Below are positions 1 through 5,508 of a stretch of DNA of 5,508 bases, piece after piece; positions within the stretch are counted from its first letter, which is position 1, and each line of letters begins with the position of its first letter. The notes beneath the pieces are model-generated. The model was not told the DNA's origin, searched no databases, and worked only from the letters and a program-made list of their open reading frames with translations. The stretch is from Draconibacterium sp. (GTDB lineage: Bacteria; Bacteroidota; Bacteroidia; Bacteroidales; Prolixibacteraceae). Made by a program: the position numbers and the translations under genes. The stretch lies in the NCBI GenBank assembly GCA_030595485.1, contig JAUVDE010000254.1, forward strand, positions 1 to 5,508. Direction: 5' to 3'.

Positions 1-1167
1 AAAATGAGTAAAGAAAATAGAGAGCAAACACTTACTTATTTGGGTAGTTTATGGAACCATATGCTAAAAGGCATTTCCGAAGAAAGAGGAATATCGGTTG
101 AAAAATTAAATGAATTGGCCGATGAGGTTCAAACTTTTAGATCAGGACAAAAAGCCGTTGATTCGGGTTTAGTTGATGCTGCAAAATACAAAGATGAAGT
201 ATTAGACGATTTGCGCGAAATTACAGGAATTGAAGGCACAAAAGGCGTTCCTATTATTGGAGTGAAAAATTATGCGACAGCGAAAGTAAAGGGTAAAAGC
301 AAAAAATACAGCCGAAATAAAATTGCAGTTATTTATGCCAGCGGCGAAATTGGCATGTCCATGAGTGGTGGCGAAACTATTATTGGCGATAAATTAGGAA
401 AGGAAATCCGTAAAGCACGTCAGGACAGCTCGTACAAAGCAATTGTTTTAAGAGTAAACTCACCGGGTGGAGCTGTTTTCGATTCGGAAACCATTTGGCG
501 TGAAGTAAAATTAGCTGCCGAAGAAAAAACGGTAGTGGCTTCATTCGGAACTTATGCAGCATCGGGAGGTTATTATATTGCATGTCCGGCCGATAAAATT
601 GTGTCGCATCCAAATACGATTACCGGTTCTATTGGCGTTTTTGGTCAAATACCAAACTTTGGCGAGTTGGTACACGATAAATTAGACATTAGTACCGACC
701 AGATTGCCACAAATAAAAATTCAGTTTTTATAACAGGTACCCGACCAATGACAGAGTTTGAAAGATCGATGATGCAAGACTTTGTTGAAGAAACATACGA
801 TAACTTTATTTCGCATGTTGCTGAAGGACGTGGAATGACAAAAGAGCAGGTTGACGAAATTGGCCAGGGTCGTGTATGGAGTGGCGAAAATGCAAAAGAA
901 ATTGGTTTAGTTGATGAGTTTGGCGGATTAAACGATGCCATTAAATTGGCCGCCGAAATGGAAGGTTTGGAAGAATACCGTACCGTTTCGTTACCGGCTT
1001 TACCAAATCCTTTCGAAGAAATGTTTAAGATGGGAACCGACAATGTTCGTGCTCATTTCTTAAAGAAAGAATTGGGTGAGAATTATCGTTATTACGAATA
1101 CCTGAAAAAAGCTAGCGGGCTGAATGGAGTTTATGCCCGTATCCCTTACGATATTTATGTGAATTAA
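1..1167 (+). CDS. sppA: Signal peptide peptidase SppA, 67K type (5' end cut off by window)
   Basis: SppA is a membrane-anchored serine protease (family S49) that degrades cleaved signal peptides on the periplasmic side. The reading frame is open from base 1, so the true start lies upstream and the ATG at base 4 is internal. The first 80 or so residues match the end of the N-terminal S49 repeat (MSKENREQ, then LDxLREITGI). The C-terminal repeat follows: IAVIYASGEI, then VLRVNSPGGAVFDSE, then YAASGGYYIA, whose Ser (bases 562-564) aligns with the E. coli nucleophile Ser409, then NTITGSIGVFG. In E. coli the general-base Lys209 sits about eleven residues before the segment aligned with MSKENREQ, so it should lie roughly ten codons before the window. 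The N-terminal membrane anchor is also outside. The visible 388 codons fit a total near 590 residues, normal for long-form SppA. The stop is followed closely by a strong terminator, so this gene appears to end its transcription unit. Confidence 0.95.
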   Translation, partial: KMSKENREQTLTYLGSLWNHMLKGISEERGISVEKLNELADEVQTFRSGQKAVDSGLVDAAKYKDEVLDDLREITGIEGTKGVPIIGVKNYATAKVKGKSKKYSRNKIAVIYASGEIGMSMSGGETIIGDKLGKEIRKARQDSSYKAIVLRVNSPGGAVFDSETIWREVKLAAEEKTVVASFGTYAASGGYYIACPADKIVSHPNTITGSIGVFGQIPNFGELVHDKLDISTDQIATNKNSVFITGTRPMTEFERSMMQDFVEETYDNFISHVAEGRGMTKEQVDEIGQGRVWSGENAKEIGLVDEFGGLNDAIKLAAEMEGLEEYRTVSLPALPNPFEEMFKMGTDNVRAHFLKKELGENYRYYEYLKKASGLNGVYARIPYDIYVN

Positions 1168-1188
1168 CTTTCATTATTTTTGAAAGAG

Positions 1189-1223
1189 AAAGGATGCATT
1201 ATTAAATAATGCATCCTTTTTTT
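1189..1223 (+). terminator. Intrinsic terminator after sppA
   Basis: A perfect 13-base inverted repeat (AAAGGATGCATTA at 1189-1201 and its complement at 1207-1219) encloses a 5-base TTAAA loop. A run of seven T covers 1217-1223. It starts 22 bases after the sppA stop codon. The uninterrupted stem plus U-tract is a classic rho-independent terminator. The A-rich left flank also gives it some bidirectional character, although no converging gene needs that here. Confidence 0.88.
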
Positions 1224-1236
1224 GCCAACAGAATTA

Positions 1237-1265
1237 TTGATTTACATACTCGTTTCTTATCTTAG
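1237..1265 (+). promoter_or_regulatory. Candidate Bacteroidota-type promoter for lpxK
   Basis: TTG at 1237-1239 and TATCTTAG at 1258-1265 are separated by 18 bases. This resembles the Bacteroidota housekeeping consensus (-33 TTG or TTTG, about 17-23 bases, -7 TAnnTTTG) with one mismatch in the -7 box. It lies between the sppA terminator and the lpxK start and would give a leader of about 20 bases. Position supports it as much as sequence does. In AT-rich DNA a match of this quality can arise by chance. Confidence 0.4.
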
Positions 1266-1290
1266 CTTCCTATTTTGAAGAAGACCTTAA

Positions 1291-2397
1291 ATGATTAAAA
1301 TTATTCTTTATCCTCTTTCTTGGTTGTACGGATTTGTGATGTCTTTGCGCAACGGAGCTTATGATTTAAAAATTCTGAAATCAACCGAATTTGACGTTCC
1401 TGTGATTTCAATTGGTAATATTACAGTAGGTGGAACTGGTAAAACGCCGCACGTTGAATATCTGGTAGATTTATTAAACGCGAAATATGAAGTGGCAACT
1501 TTAAGCCGCGGATATAAAAGAAGAAGCAAAGGTTTCCATTATGTAGAAACTAATTCGACTGCCGTAAACGTTGGAGATGAACCGCTTCAAATAAAAAATA
1601 AATACCCTCAAATTACTGTTTCGGTTTGCGAAAAACGTGTTGAGGGTGTTGAAAAATTAATGGATGTGTCGAATGAAAAGAAGCCCGATGTAGTTTTACT
1701 CGACGATGCATTTCAACACCGAAGAATTTCTCCGGGAGTTAATATTTTATTAATTGATTATAACCGCCAAATTAAAGAGGACCAACTATTGCCATTGGGG
1801 CGTTTACGCGAAAGTGTCCATCAAATGCGTCGTGCAAATATTATTATTATCACCAAGTGCCCCGACGAGGTAACACCAATTATGCGTCGTATTTTGGGGA
1901 ACAATGTTGGTTTGCTGCCTTATCAGAAACTGTATTTTACAAAGCTGAAATACGACAATCTGATGCCGATTTTTGGCGCCAAAGAATTAGATTCTAAATA
2001 TTACGAAGAAAAGAAATATACCATCTTACTGGTTAGTGGAATTGCTTCACCAAAGCTAATGCACAAATATTTAAAGCAGTTTTCAAACAAAATTGAATTA
2101 TTAACGTTTCCCGATCATCATAATTATACACCGCAAGATATTCAAACTATAAGCAATAAATTCAGTGCGCTGAATGTAGAAAATAAAATAATAATTACCA
2201 CCGAAAAAGATTCAATGCGCTTTAAAGATTTCGAGGATTTGCCTGATGAAATAAAAGAAGTAATGTATTATTTGCCGGTGAAGGTTAGTTTCCTGGAGAA
2301 AGAAAAACAATCGTTTAACAAGAAGATTTTAAATTATGTTGGAGAAAATAATAGCAACCGCGAATTACGTAAAAGAAAGAATTCAGGCAAGTCCTGA
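1291..2397 (+). CDS. lpxK: Tetraacyldisaccharide 4'-kinase LpxK (lipid A synthesis)
   Basis: LpxK phosphorylates the 4' position of the tetraacyldisaccharide 1-phosphate with ATP to make lipid IVA, at the cytoplasmic face of the inner membrane (Raetz pathway). The 368-residue product has a hydrophobic N-terminal anchor (about 1-19), the family signature VISIGNITVGGTGKTP with a P-loop at residues 47-53 (Lys51, Thr52), LSRGYKRR at 71-78, and a GDEP motif (Asp96) in the region of the proposed catalytic base. It also has the Walker B-like VLLDDAFQHR (Asp138, Asp139), LPLGRLRE at 167-174, FPDHHNYT at 273-280 with the conserved His pair, and TTEKD at 303-307. The tail is basic and slightly long compared with the E. 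coli enzyme (about 328 residues); its last twenty residues lie in the overlap with the next gene. The ATG at 1291 is chosen because the family N-terminus begins right there. Its presence implies a Gram-negative outer membrane with lipid A. Confidence 0.96.
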   Translation: MIKIILYPLSWLYGFVMSLRNGAYDLKILKSTEFDVPVISIGNITVGGTGKTPHVEYLVDLLNAKYEVATLSRGYKRRSKGFHYVETNSTAVNVGDEPLQIKNKYPQITVSVCEKRVEGVEKLMDVSNEKKPDVVLLDDAFQHRRISPGVNILLIDYNRQIKEDQLLPLGRLRESVHQMRRANIIIITKCPDEVTPIMRRILGNNVGLLPYQKLYFTKLKYDNLMPIFGAKELDSKYYEEKKYTILLVSGIASPKLMHKYLKQFSNKIELLTFPDHHNYTPQDIQTISNKFSALNVENKIIITTEKDSMRFKDFEDLPDEIKEVMYYLPVKVSFLEKEKQSFNKKILNYVGENNSNRELRKRKNSGKS

Positions 2398-3151
2398 AGT
2401 AGGAATTATTTTGGGCACCGGACTAGGTGGTTTGGTAAATGAAATTGAGATAATCGATTCTATTCCGTATAACGAAATCCCAAATTTCCCGGTATCGACA
2501 GTTGATGGCCATGCCGGGCGATTAATTTACGGAAAGCTTGGCGATCGTGAGGTTTTGGCCATGCAGGGACGTTTCCATTATTACGAAGGTTACGACATGA
2601 AAGAAGTAACCTTTCCGGTTCGAGTATTGAAATATATTGGAATTACGCATTTGTTTGTTTCGAATGCAAGCGGTGGTTTAAATCCAGATTGGAACGTTGG
2701 TGAAATTGTGGTGATAAACGATCACATTAATTTTTTCTCAGATCATCCTTTACGAGGTAAAAACAATAATGATTTGGGACCACGTTTTCCCGACATGAGC
2801 AAATGTTACGACAAACGTTTACGCAACAAAGCAAAACTAATTGCGCTTGAGCATAATATCGATATTAAAGAAGGTGTTTATGTTGGCGTTTCGGGTCCTA
2901 CTTTCGAAACTCCGGCCGAATATAAAATGTTCCGCATTTTAGGAGCCGATGTGGTGGGAATGTCAACAGTACCCGAGGTTATTGTTGCGGTTCATATGGA
3001 TTTAAAAGTATTTGGTATTTCTATTGTTACCGACAGTGGTGTTCCAGGTGAAATTGTGGAAATATCGCACGAAGAAGTTCAGGAGGTAGCTATGAAAGCT
3101 GAGCCAAAAATGACCTTGATAATGAAACAATTAATTCAGAGTATTAAATAA
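2336..3151 (+). CDS. punA: Purine nucleoside phosphorylase, trimeric (PNP/PunA/XapA) family
   Basis: This cytoplasmic enzyme cleaves purine (deoxy)nucleosides with phosphate to the free base and (deoxy)ribose 1-phosphate for purine salvage. The 271-residue product aligns along its whole length with human PNP. It has GIILGTGLGGL (23-33, phosphate loop, with Thr28 where human has Ser33), DGHAG (His59), the GRFHYYEGY signature (Arg79, His81, Glu84), NASGG (110-114), GPTFETPAE (Glu191, purine-binding), GADVVGMSTVPE (Met209, Ser210), VTDSG (232-235) and SHEEV (His245). The oddity is Asp233 at the place of human Asn243, a residue that reads the 6-position of the purine, so 6-aminopurine nucleosides might be accepted. 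The start at 2336 lies inside lpxK, giving a 62-base overlap in another frame. It is supported because MLEKI plus a helix leading into the phosphate loop is the usual family start and no later Met precedes the catalytic motifs. The overlap suggests co-transcription, possibly translational coupling, with lpxK. The symbol denotes the family; substrate specificity is unproven. Confidence 0.94.
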   Translation: MLEKIIATANYVKERIQASPEVGIILGTGLGGLVNEIEIIDSIPYNEIPNFPVSTVDGHAGRLIYGKLGDREVLAMQGRFHYYEGYDMKEVTFPVRVLKYIGITHLFVSNASGGLNPDWNVGEIVVINDHINFFSDHPLRGKNNNDLGPRFPDMSKCYDKRLRNKAKLIALEHNIDIKEGVYVGVSGPTFETPAEYKMFRILGADVVGMSTVPEVIVAVHMDLKVFGISIVTDSGVPGEIVEISHEEVQEVAMKAEPKMTLIMKQLIQSIK

Positions 3152-3168
3152 TCAGGCATTTGGGCGCT

Positions 3169-3196
3169 GTAAAGACAAGGCATGCCTTGTCTTTGC
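3169..3196. repeat. Perfect 24-base palindrome, REP-like element or weak terminator
   Basis: Arms AAAGACAAGG (3171-3180) and CCTTGTCTTT (3185-3194) flank CATG, so 3171-3194 reads identically on both strands. A T-G wobble and a G-C pair extend it to 3169-3196, and an outer TTTGG/CCAAA pair (3159-3163 with 3196-3200) could close a larger structure. It starts 17 bases after the phosphorylase stop. Only three T follow the arm, so it is a poor intrinsic terminator, although an RNA hairpin here could still protect or end the upstream message. The GTA-AAGACAAGG-CATG form resembles short dispersed intergenic palindromes that I recall from Bacteroidota genomes. Copy number in this genome cannot be judged from one window. 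Confidence 0.6.
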
Positions 3197-3270
3197 CAAA
3201 ACATACCTTAGTCGTTCAAGGCCATCATTCCCGTTAAACAGGAATCTCACTCATTTCAATCGCCGCAAAA

Positions 3271-4218
3271 ATGAAAAGAATTTTTTCCATTGTATTAATC
3301 GTTTTAATAATGATATCTGCATGTTCAACCAATAAGTCGCTCGAAGTGGAATTAGTGATTGACTCGAAATCGGAGTTGGGGGAAGGTGCCATTTGGAATT
3401 ATAAAACCAGCGAGTTGATGTGGGTGAATATCAAAGGGAAAATACTGAATTTTCATAAGCCAAAAACGGGTAATAACAAAGAGATGTTTACTGGGCAGCT
3501 GATTGGAACGGTTGTGCCAACCGAGTCGGGGAATGTATTGGTTGCCTTGCAGAACGGAATATATTCTTTTGATATAAAAACCGGTTCTAAAAAGCTACTT
3601 GTTGATCCTGAAGAGAATTTACTCAACAATCGTTTTAATGATGGCAAATGTGATCCGGCTGGCCGATTTTGGGCAGGAACCATGAGTACGGTTGGCACGA
3701 AAAAGAATGGTGCACTTTATCGCTTGAATATGGATAAGTCGATTCATAAAATGGTGGAGAACGTAAGTATTTCAAATGGAATTGTATGGTCAATCGATCG
3801 AACGAAAATGTATTACATCGATACACCAACTCATCAGGTAATGAGATATGATTACGACGATGAAACAGGTGATATCACGAATCCACAAGTTGCTGTGGAA
3901 ATACCAGCTGATATGGGTTGGCCCGATGGAATGACAATTGATGAAAAAGGAAACTTGTGGATAGCGCTGTGGGGAGGTTTCGCTGTTGGATGTTGGAATC
4001 CTGAGACTGGCAAATTGGTTCGTACCATTAAAGTTCCTGCAAAAAATGTTACTTCATGTGCTTTTGGCGACGACGATTTAGGGACATTGTATGTTACCAC
4101 TGCCCGCGAAGACAATAGCAAAGAGGAGCTTGAAAAATACCCAAACTCGGGCGGTGTATTTAAAACCCGACCGGGCGTAAAAGGCGTTGGAGCATTCTTT
4201 TTTAACGATAATAACTAA
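3271..4218 (+). CDS. SMP-30/gluconolactonase/LRE family lipoprotein
   Basis: This is probably a periplasmic or membrane-attached sugar lactonase. SMP-30 family members are six-bladed propellers that hydrolyse aldonolactones with one divalent metal ion. The 315-residue product starts with a lipoprotein signal peptide: MKR, a hydrophobic stretch (4-15), and the lipobox ISAC with the acylated residue at Cys18. The residues after it (STNKS) lack the acidic run that marks surface-exported lipoproteins in this phylum, so periplasmic facing is more likely. The metal and active-site residues known from human SMP30 all have counterparts: Glu38 in ELGEGAIW, Arg121 and Asn123 in RFNDGKCDPAGRFWAGTM, Asn169 in SNGIVWS, and Asp219 in WPDGMTIDEKGNLW. 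Family strings YIDT and LYVTTAR are present too. The exact substrate (gluconolactone, arabinonolactone or another) cannot be read from sequence. The next gene follows after 9 bases, suggesting an operon. The ATG at 3271 is the only start that gives a complete signal peptide. Confidence 0.92.
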   Translation: MKRIFSIVLIVLIMISACSTNKSLEVELVIDSKSELGEGAIWNYKTSELMWVNIKGKILNFHKPKTGNNKEMFTGQLIGTVVPTESGNVLVALQNGIYSFDIKTGSKKLLVDPEENLLNNRFNDGKCDPAGRFWAGTMSTVGTKKNGALYRLNMDKSIHKMVENVSISNGIVWSIDRTKMYYIDTPTHQVMRYDYDDETGDITNPQVAVEIPADMGWPDGMTIDEKGNLWIALWGGFAVGCWNPETGKLVRTIKVPAKNVTSCAFGDDDLGTLYVTTAREDNSKEELEKYPNSGGVFKTRPGVKGVGAFFFNDNN

Positions 4219-4227
4219 TTTACAGGC

Positions 4228-4932
4228 ATGAATCTACTTATTGTTGCACTTGCCCCGGTCGTAATTATAGCCACTTATATTTATTACCGCGACAAATATG
4301 AAAAAGAACCTATTCGGCTTTTGCTGTTTGCCCTCATTGTTGGTGGATTAACAGTAATTCCGATACTATTTTTGGAACAGTTTCTTAGCTCATTTACCAC
4401 TTTGTTTTATGGTTTAATGGCTACAGCCTGGAAAGCTTTTGTAGTTGCTGCTTTTTCGGAGGAGCTGTTTAAATACATTGCCCTTTATCTGTTAATTTGG
4501 AAAAGCCCCGAATTCAATGAAAAGTTTGATGGGATTGTTTATGCCACTTATGTGTCACTTGGTTTTGCCGCTGTTGAAAATGTTCTTTATGTAATGGAAG
4601 GCGGCTTAACTACCGGAGTTATGCGTGCAATAACTGCAGTTCCGGCACATGCAATTTTCGGTATCACCATGGGTTTTTATTTTGGCTTGGCAAAGTTTTA
4701 CGAAAAACAACGGGCCAACTTCAAACTTAAGGCACTTGCTTTTCCTATACTACTGCATGGTATTTACGATTTTATACTTTTTACCGGTTATGAATGGCTG
4801 ACGATTGTATTTGTAGGCTTTGTAATTTACTTGTACGTTTCCGGTTTAAAACGAATAAAGGAATTATCCAATCAATCGATTTACAATACCGACTACGATT
4901 TGTTAAACGAAAAACTGTCAAAACCCGAATAA
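4228..4932 (+). CDS. PrsW-family intramembrane protease (putative)
   Basis: This is a polytopic inner-membrane protein of the PrsW (PF13367-type) group, within the wider CPBP/Abi-like membrane protease set. The 234-residue product has about seven hydrophobic segments (roughly 2-20, 30-50, 66-91, 103-123, 136-157, 168-187, 190-206) and a hydrophilic tail of about 25 residues. YRDKYEKEP at 20-28 after the first segment is typical of the family. The putative active-site residues are present in order: FSEELFKY (Glu78, Glu79, Lys82), GFAAVENVLY (Glu117, Asn118), PAHAIFGITMG (His141) and LLHGIYDF (His177, Asp181). Bacillus subtilis PrsW makes the first cut in the anti-sigma factor RsiW. No anti-sigma or sigma gene is seen here, so the substrate is unknown, and a direct equivalence with B. 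subtilis prsW is not claimed. It sits 9 bases after the lactonase gene and 1 base before the next gene, consistent with a shared transcript. Confidence 0.88.
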   Translation: MNLLIVALAPVVIIATYIYYRDKYEKEPIRLLLFALIVGGLTVIPILFLEQFLSSFTTLFYGLMATAWKAFVVAAFSEELFKYIALYLLIWKSPEFNEKFDGIVYATYVSLGFAAVENVLYVMEGGLTTGVMRAITAVPAHAIFGITMGFYFGLAKFYEKQRANFKLKALAFPILLHGIYDFILFTGYEWLTIVFVGFVIYLYVSGLKRIKELSNQSIYNTDYDLLNEKLSKPE

Positions 4933-4933
4933 T

Positions 4934-5508
4934 ATGGATATTCCAACTTTTGCTGATATTAACGCTGCACACCACATCATTCAGAAGTATGCACATCGAA
5001 CTCCTGTTTTATCATCCATAAGTATTAATGAGATTGTTGGAGCTGAGTTGTTATTTAAATGCGAAAATTTCCAGAAAGTAGGAGCCTTTAAATTCCGAGG
5101 GGCGTGCAATGCAGTATTTTCTCTTTCTGAAAAAGATGCGCGAAAAGGTGTTGCAACTCACTCTTCGGGAAATCATGCTGCAGCTTTGGCATTGGCAGCA
5201 CGAATGCGCGGTGTTGCTGCCCATATTGTAATGCCCGAAAATTCACCTGAAATTAAAAAGAAAGCAGTTGCCGGTTACGGTGCTAACATTACTTTTTGTA
5301 AACCTACGTTAGAGGCACGAGAAAGTACATTGGCAAATGTTATACAAGAAACCGGAGCAACGGAAGTGCATCCCTACAATAATTTTCATGTAATTGCCGG
5401 ACAAGGAACAGCTGCCAAAGAATTAATTGAAGATAAAGGTGAATTTGATATTATTATGGCGCCAGTGGGTGGTGGCGGATTGTTAAGCGGAACAGCACTT
5501 TCTACAAA
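4934..5508 (+). CDS. PLP-dependent serine/threonine dehydratase-like enzyme (3' end cut off by window)
   Basis: The frame is open from the ATG at 4934 to the window end (191 codons plus 2 bases), so the gene is partial. A full-length member has about 310-330 residues. The protein is a fold-type II PLP enzyme of the threonine dehydratase/serine racemase group, acting in the cytoplasm. Visible motifs are KCENFQKVGAFKFRGACNAV, with the PLP Schiff-base Lys at residue 53, THSSGNHAAALALAAR (75-90, the Asn loop that holds the cofactor ring, with Ser78 at the place of the second catalytic Ser of serine racemase), VMPENSPEIKKKAV, GAEVHP-like GATEVHPYNN, and APVGGGGLLSG (176-185, phosphate-binding Gly loop). 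GAFKFRGA rather than GSFKxRGA recalls the yeast SRY1/threo-3-hydroxyaspartate ammonia-lyase subgroup. Threonine dehydratase, serine racemase and hydroxyaspartate ammonia-lyase cannot be separated without the missing C-terminal metal-site and specificity residues. Only one base separates it from the PrsW gene, so it probably depends on the same transcript. Confidence 0.9.
   Translation, partial: MDIPTFADINAAHHIIQKYAHRTPVLSSISINEIVGAELLFKCENFQKVGAFKFRGACNAVFSLSEKDARKGVATHSSGNHAAALALAARMRGVAAHIVMPENSPEIKKKAVAGYGANITFCKPTLEARESTLANVIQETGATEVHPYNNFHVIAGQGTAAKELIEDKGEFDIIMAPVGGGGLLSGTALST

Noticed and set aside
380..1043. Two minus-strand open frames inside sppA (380-613 and 645-1043)
   Set aside because: They are antisense to a strongly conserved S49 domain, their translations look like reverse-frame sequence, and there is no plausible promoter or family signature.
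3187..3211. Possible promoter for the SMP-30 gene: TTG at 3187-3189 with TACCTTAG at 3204-3211
   Set aside because: The -7-like box resembles the one before lpxK, but the spacing is only 14 bases and the TTG lies inside the palindrome. Too weak to annotate, although some promoter in 3195-3270 is likely.
3227..3245. Second weak hairpin in the spacer (ATTCC / GGAAT around CGTTAAACA)
   Set aside because: Only five paired bases plus one inner G-C after a mismatch, and no T-tract, which is within chance expectation.
3453..4121. Three minus-strand open frames inside the SMP-30 gene
   Set aside because: They are antisense shadows of a gene whose conserved motifs run through the whole region.
4228..4932. 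PrsW gene as part of an anti-sigma/ECF sigma regulatory cassette
   Set aside because: No sigma factor or anti-sigma gene is adjacent within the window, so that role is not supported here.
4794..5021. Plus-strand open frame spanning the end of the PrsW gene and the start of the PLP enzyme gene
   Set aside because: It is out of frame with two well-supported genes, has no family resemblance, and is explained as a shadow frame.
1..5508. CRISPR array, tRNA or rRNA, insertion sequence, toxin-antitoxin or defence genes
   Set aside because: No regularly spaced repeats, RNA gene signatures, transposase motifs or terminal inverted repeats were seen. Nearly all the sequence is taken up by recognised metabolic and envelope genes.

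Overview
The window reads as ordinary chromosomal DNA from a member of the Bacteroidota, most likely the Bacteroidales/Marinilabiliales side. The evidence is the moderately AT-rich coding sequence, weak or absent Shine-Dalgarno sequences, a candidate TTG/TAnnTTTG-type promoter, Gram-negative lipid A synthesis (LpxK), and the gene order sppA, lpxK, purine nucleoside phosphorylase, which I recall from that phylum. The genus cannot be fixed from the sequence alone. All six genes are on the plus strand. There is no RNA gene, CRISPR array, insertion sequence or phage gene that I can see.

Bases 1-1290: the 3' two thirds of sppA, a membrane-bound signal peptide peptidase, cut by the window edge about ten codons after the expected catalytic lysine. 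A strong intrinsic terminator (1189-1223) follows, then a candidate promoter for the next unit.

Bases 1291-3270: lpxK (lipid A 4'-kinase) overlaps by 62 bases, in another frame, a trimeric-type purine nucleoside phosphorylase gene. The phosphorylase carries Asp where the human 6-oxopurine-specific enzyme has Asn243, so its base preference deserves a look. A 119-base spacer follows. It holds a perfect 24-base palindrome that looks like a dispersed REP-type element or a weak terminator.

Bases 3271-5508: a compact three-gene run with gaps of 9 and 1 bases. It contains a lipoprotein of the SMP-30/gluconolactonase family with all expected metal ligands, a polytopic PrsW-type membrane protease, and the first 191 codons of a fold-type II PLP enzyme (serine/threonine dehydratase or hydroxyaspartate ammonia-lyase type), cut by the window end. 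The tight spacing suggests co-transcription, but no shared pathway is evident.

I found no convincing undescribed system. The items most worth checking are the phosphorylase specificity residue, the lpxK/phosphorylase overlap, the palindrome, and whether the lactonase/PrsW/PLP-enzyme trio is conserved.
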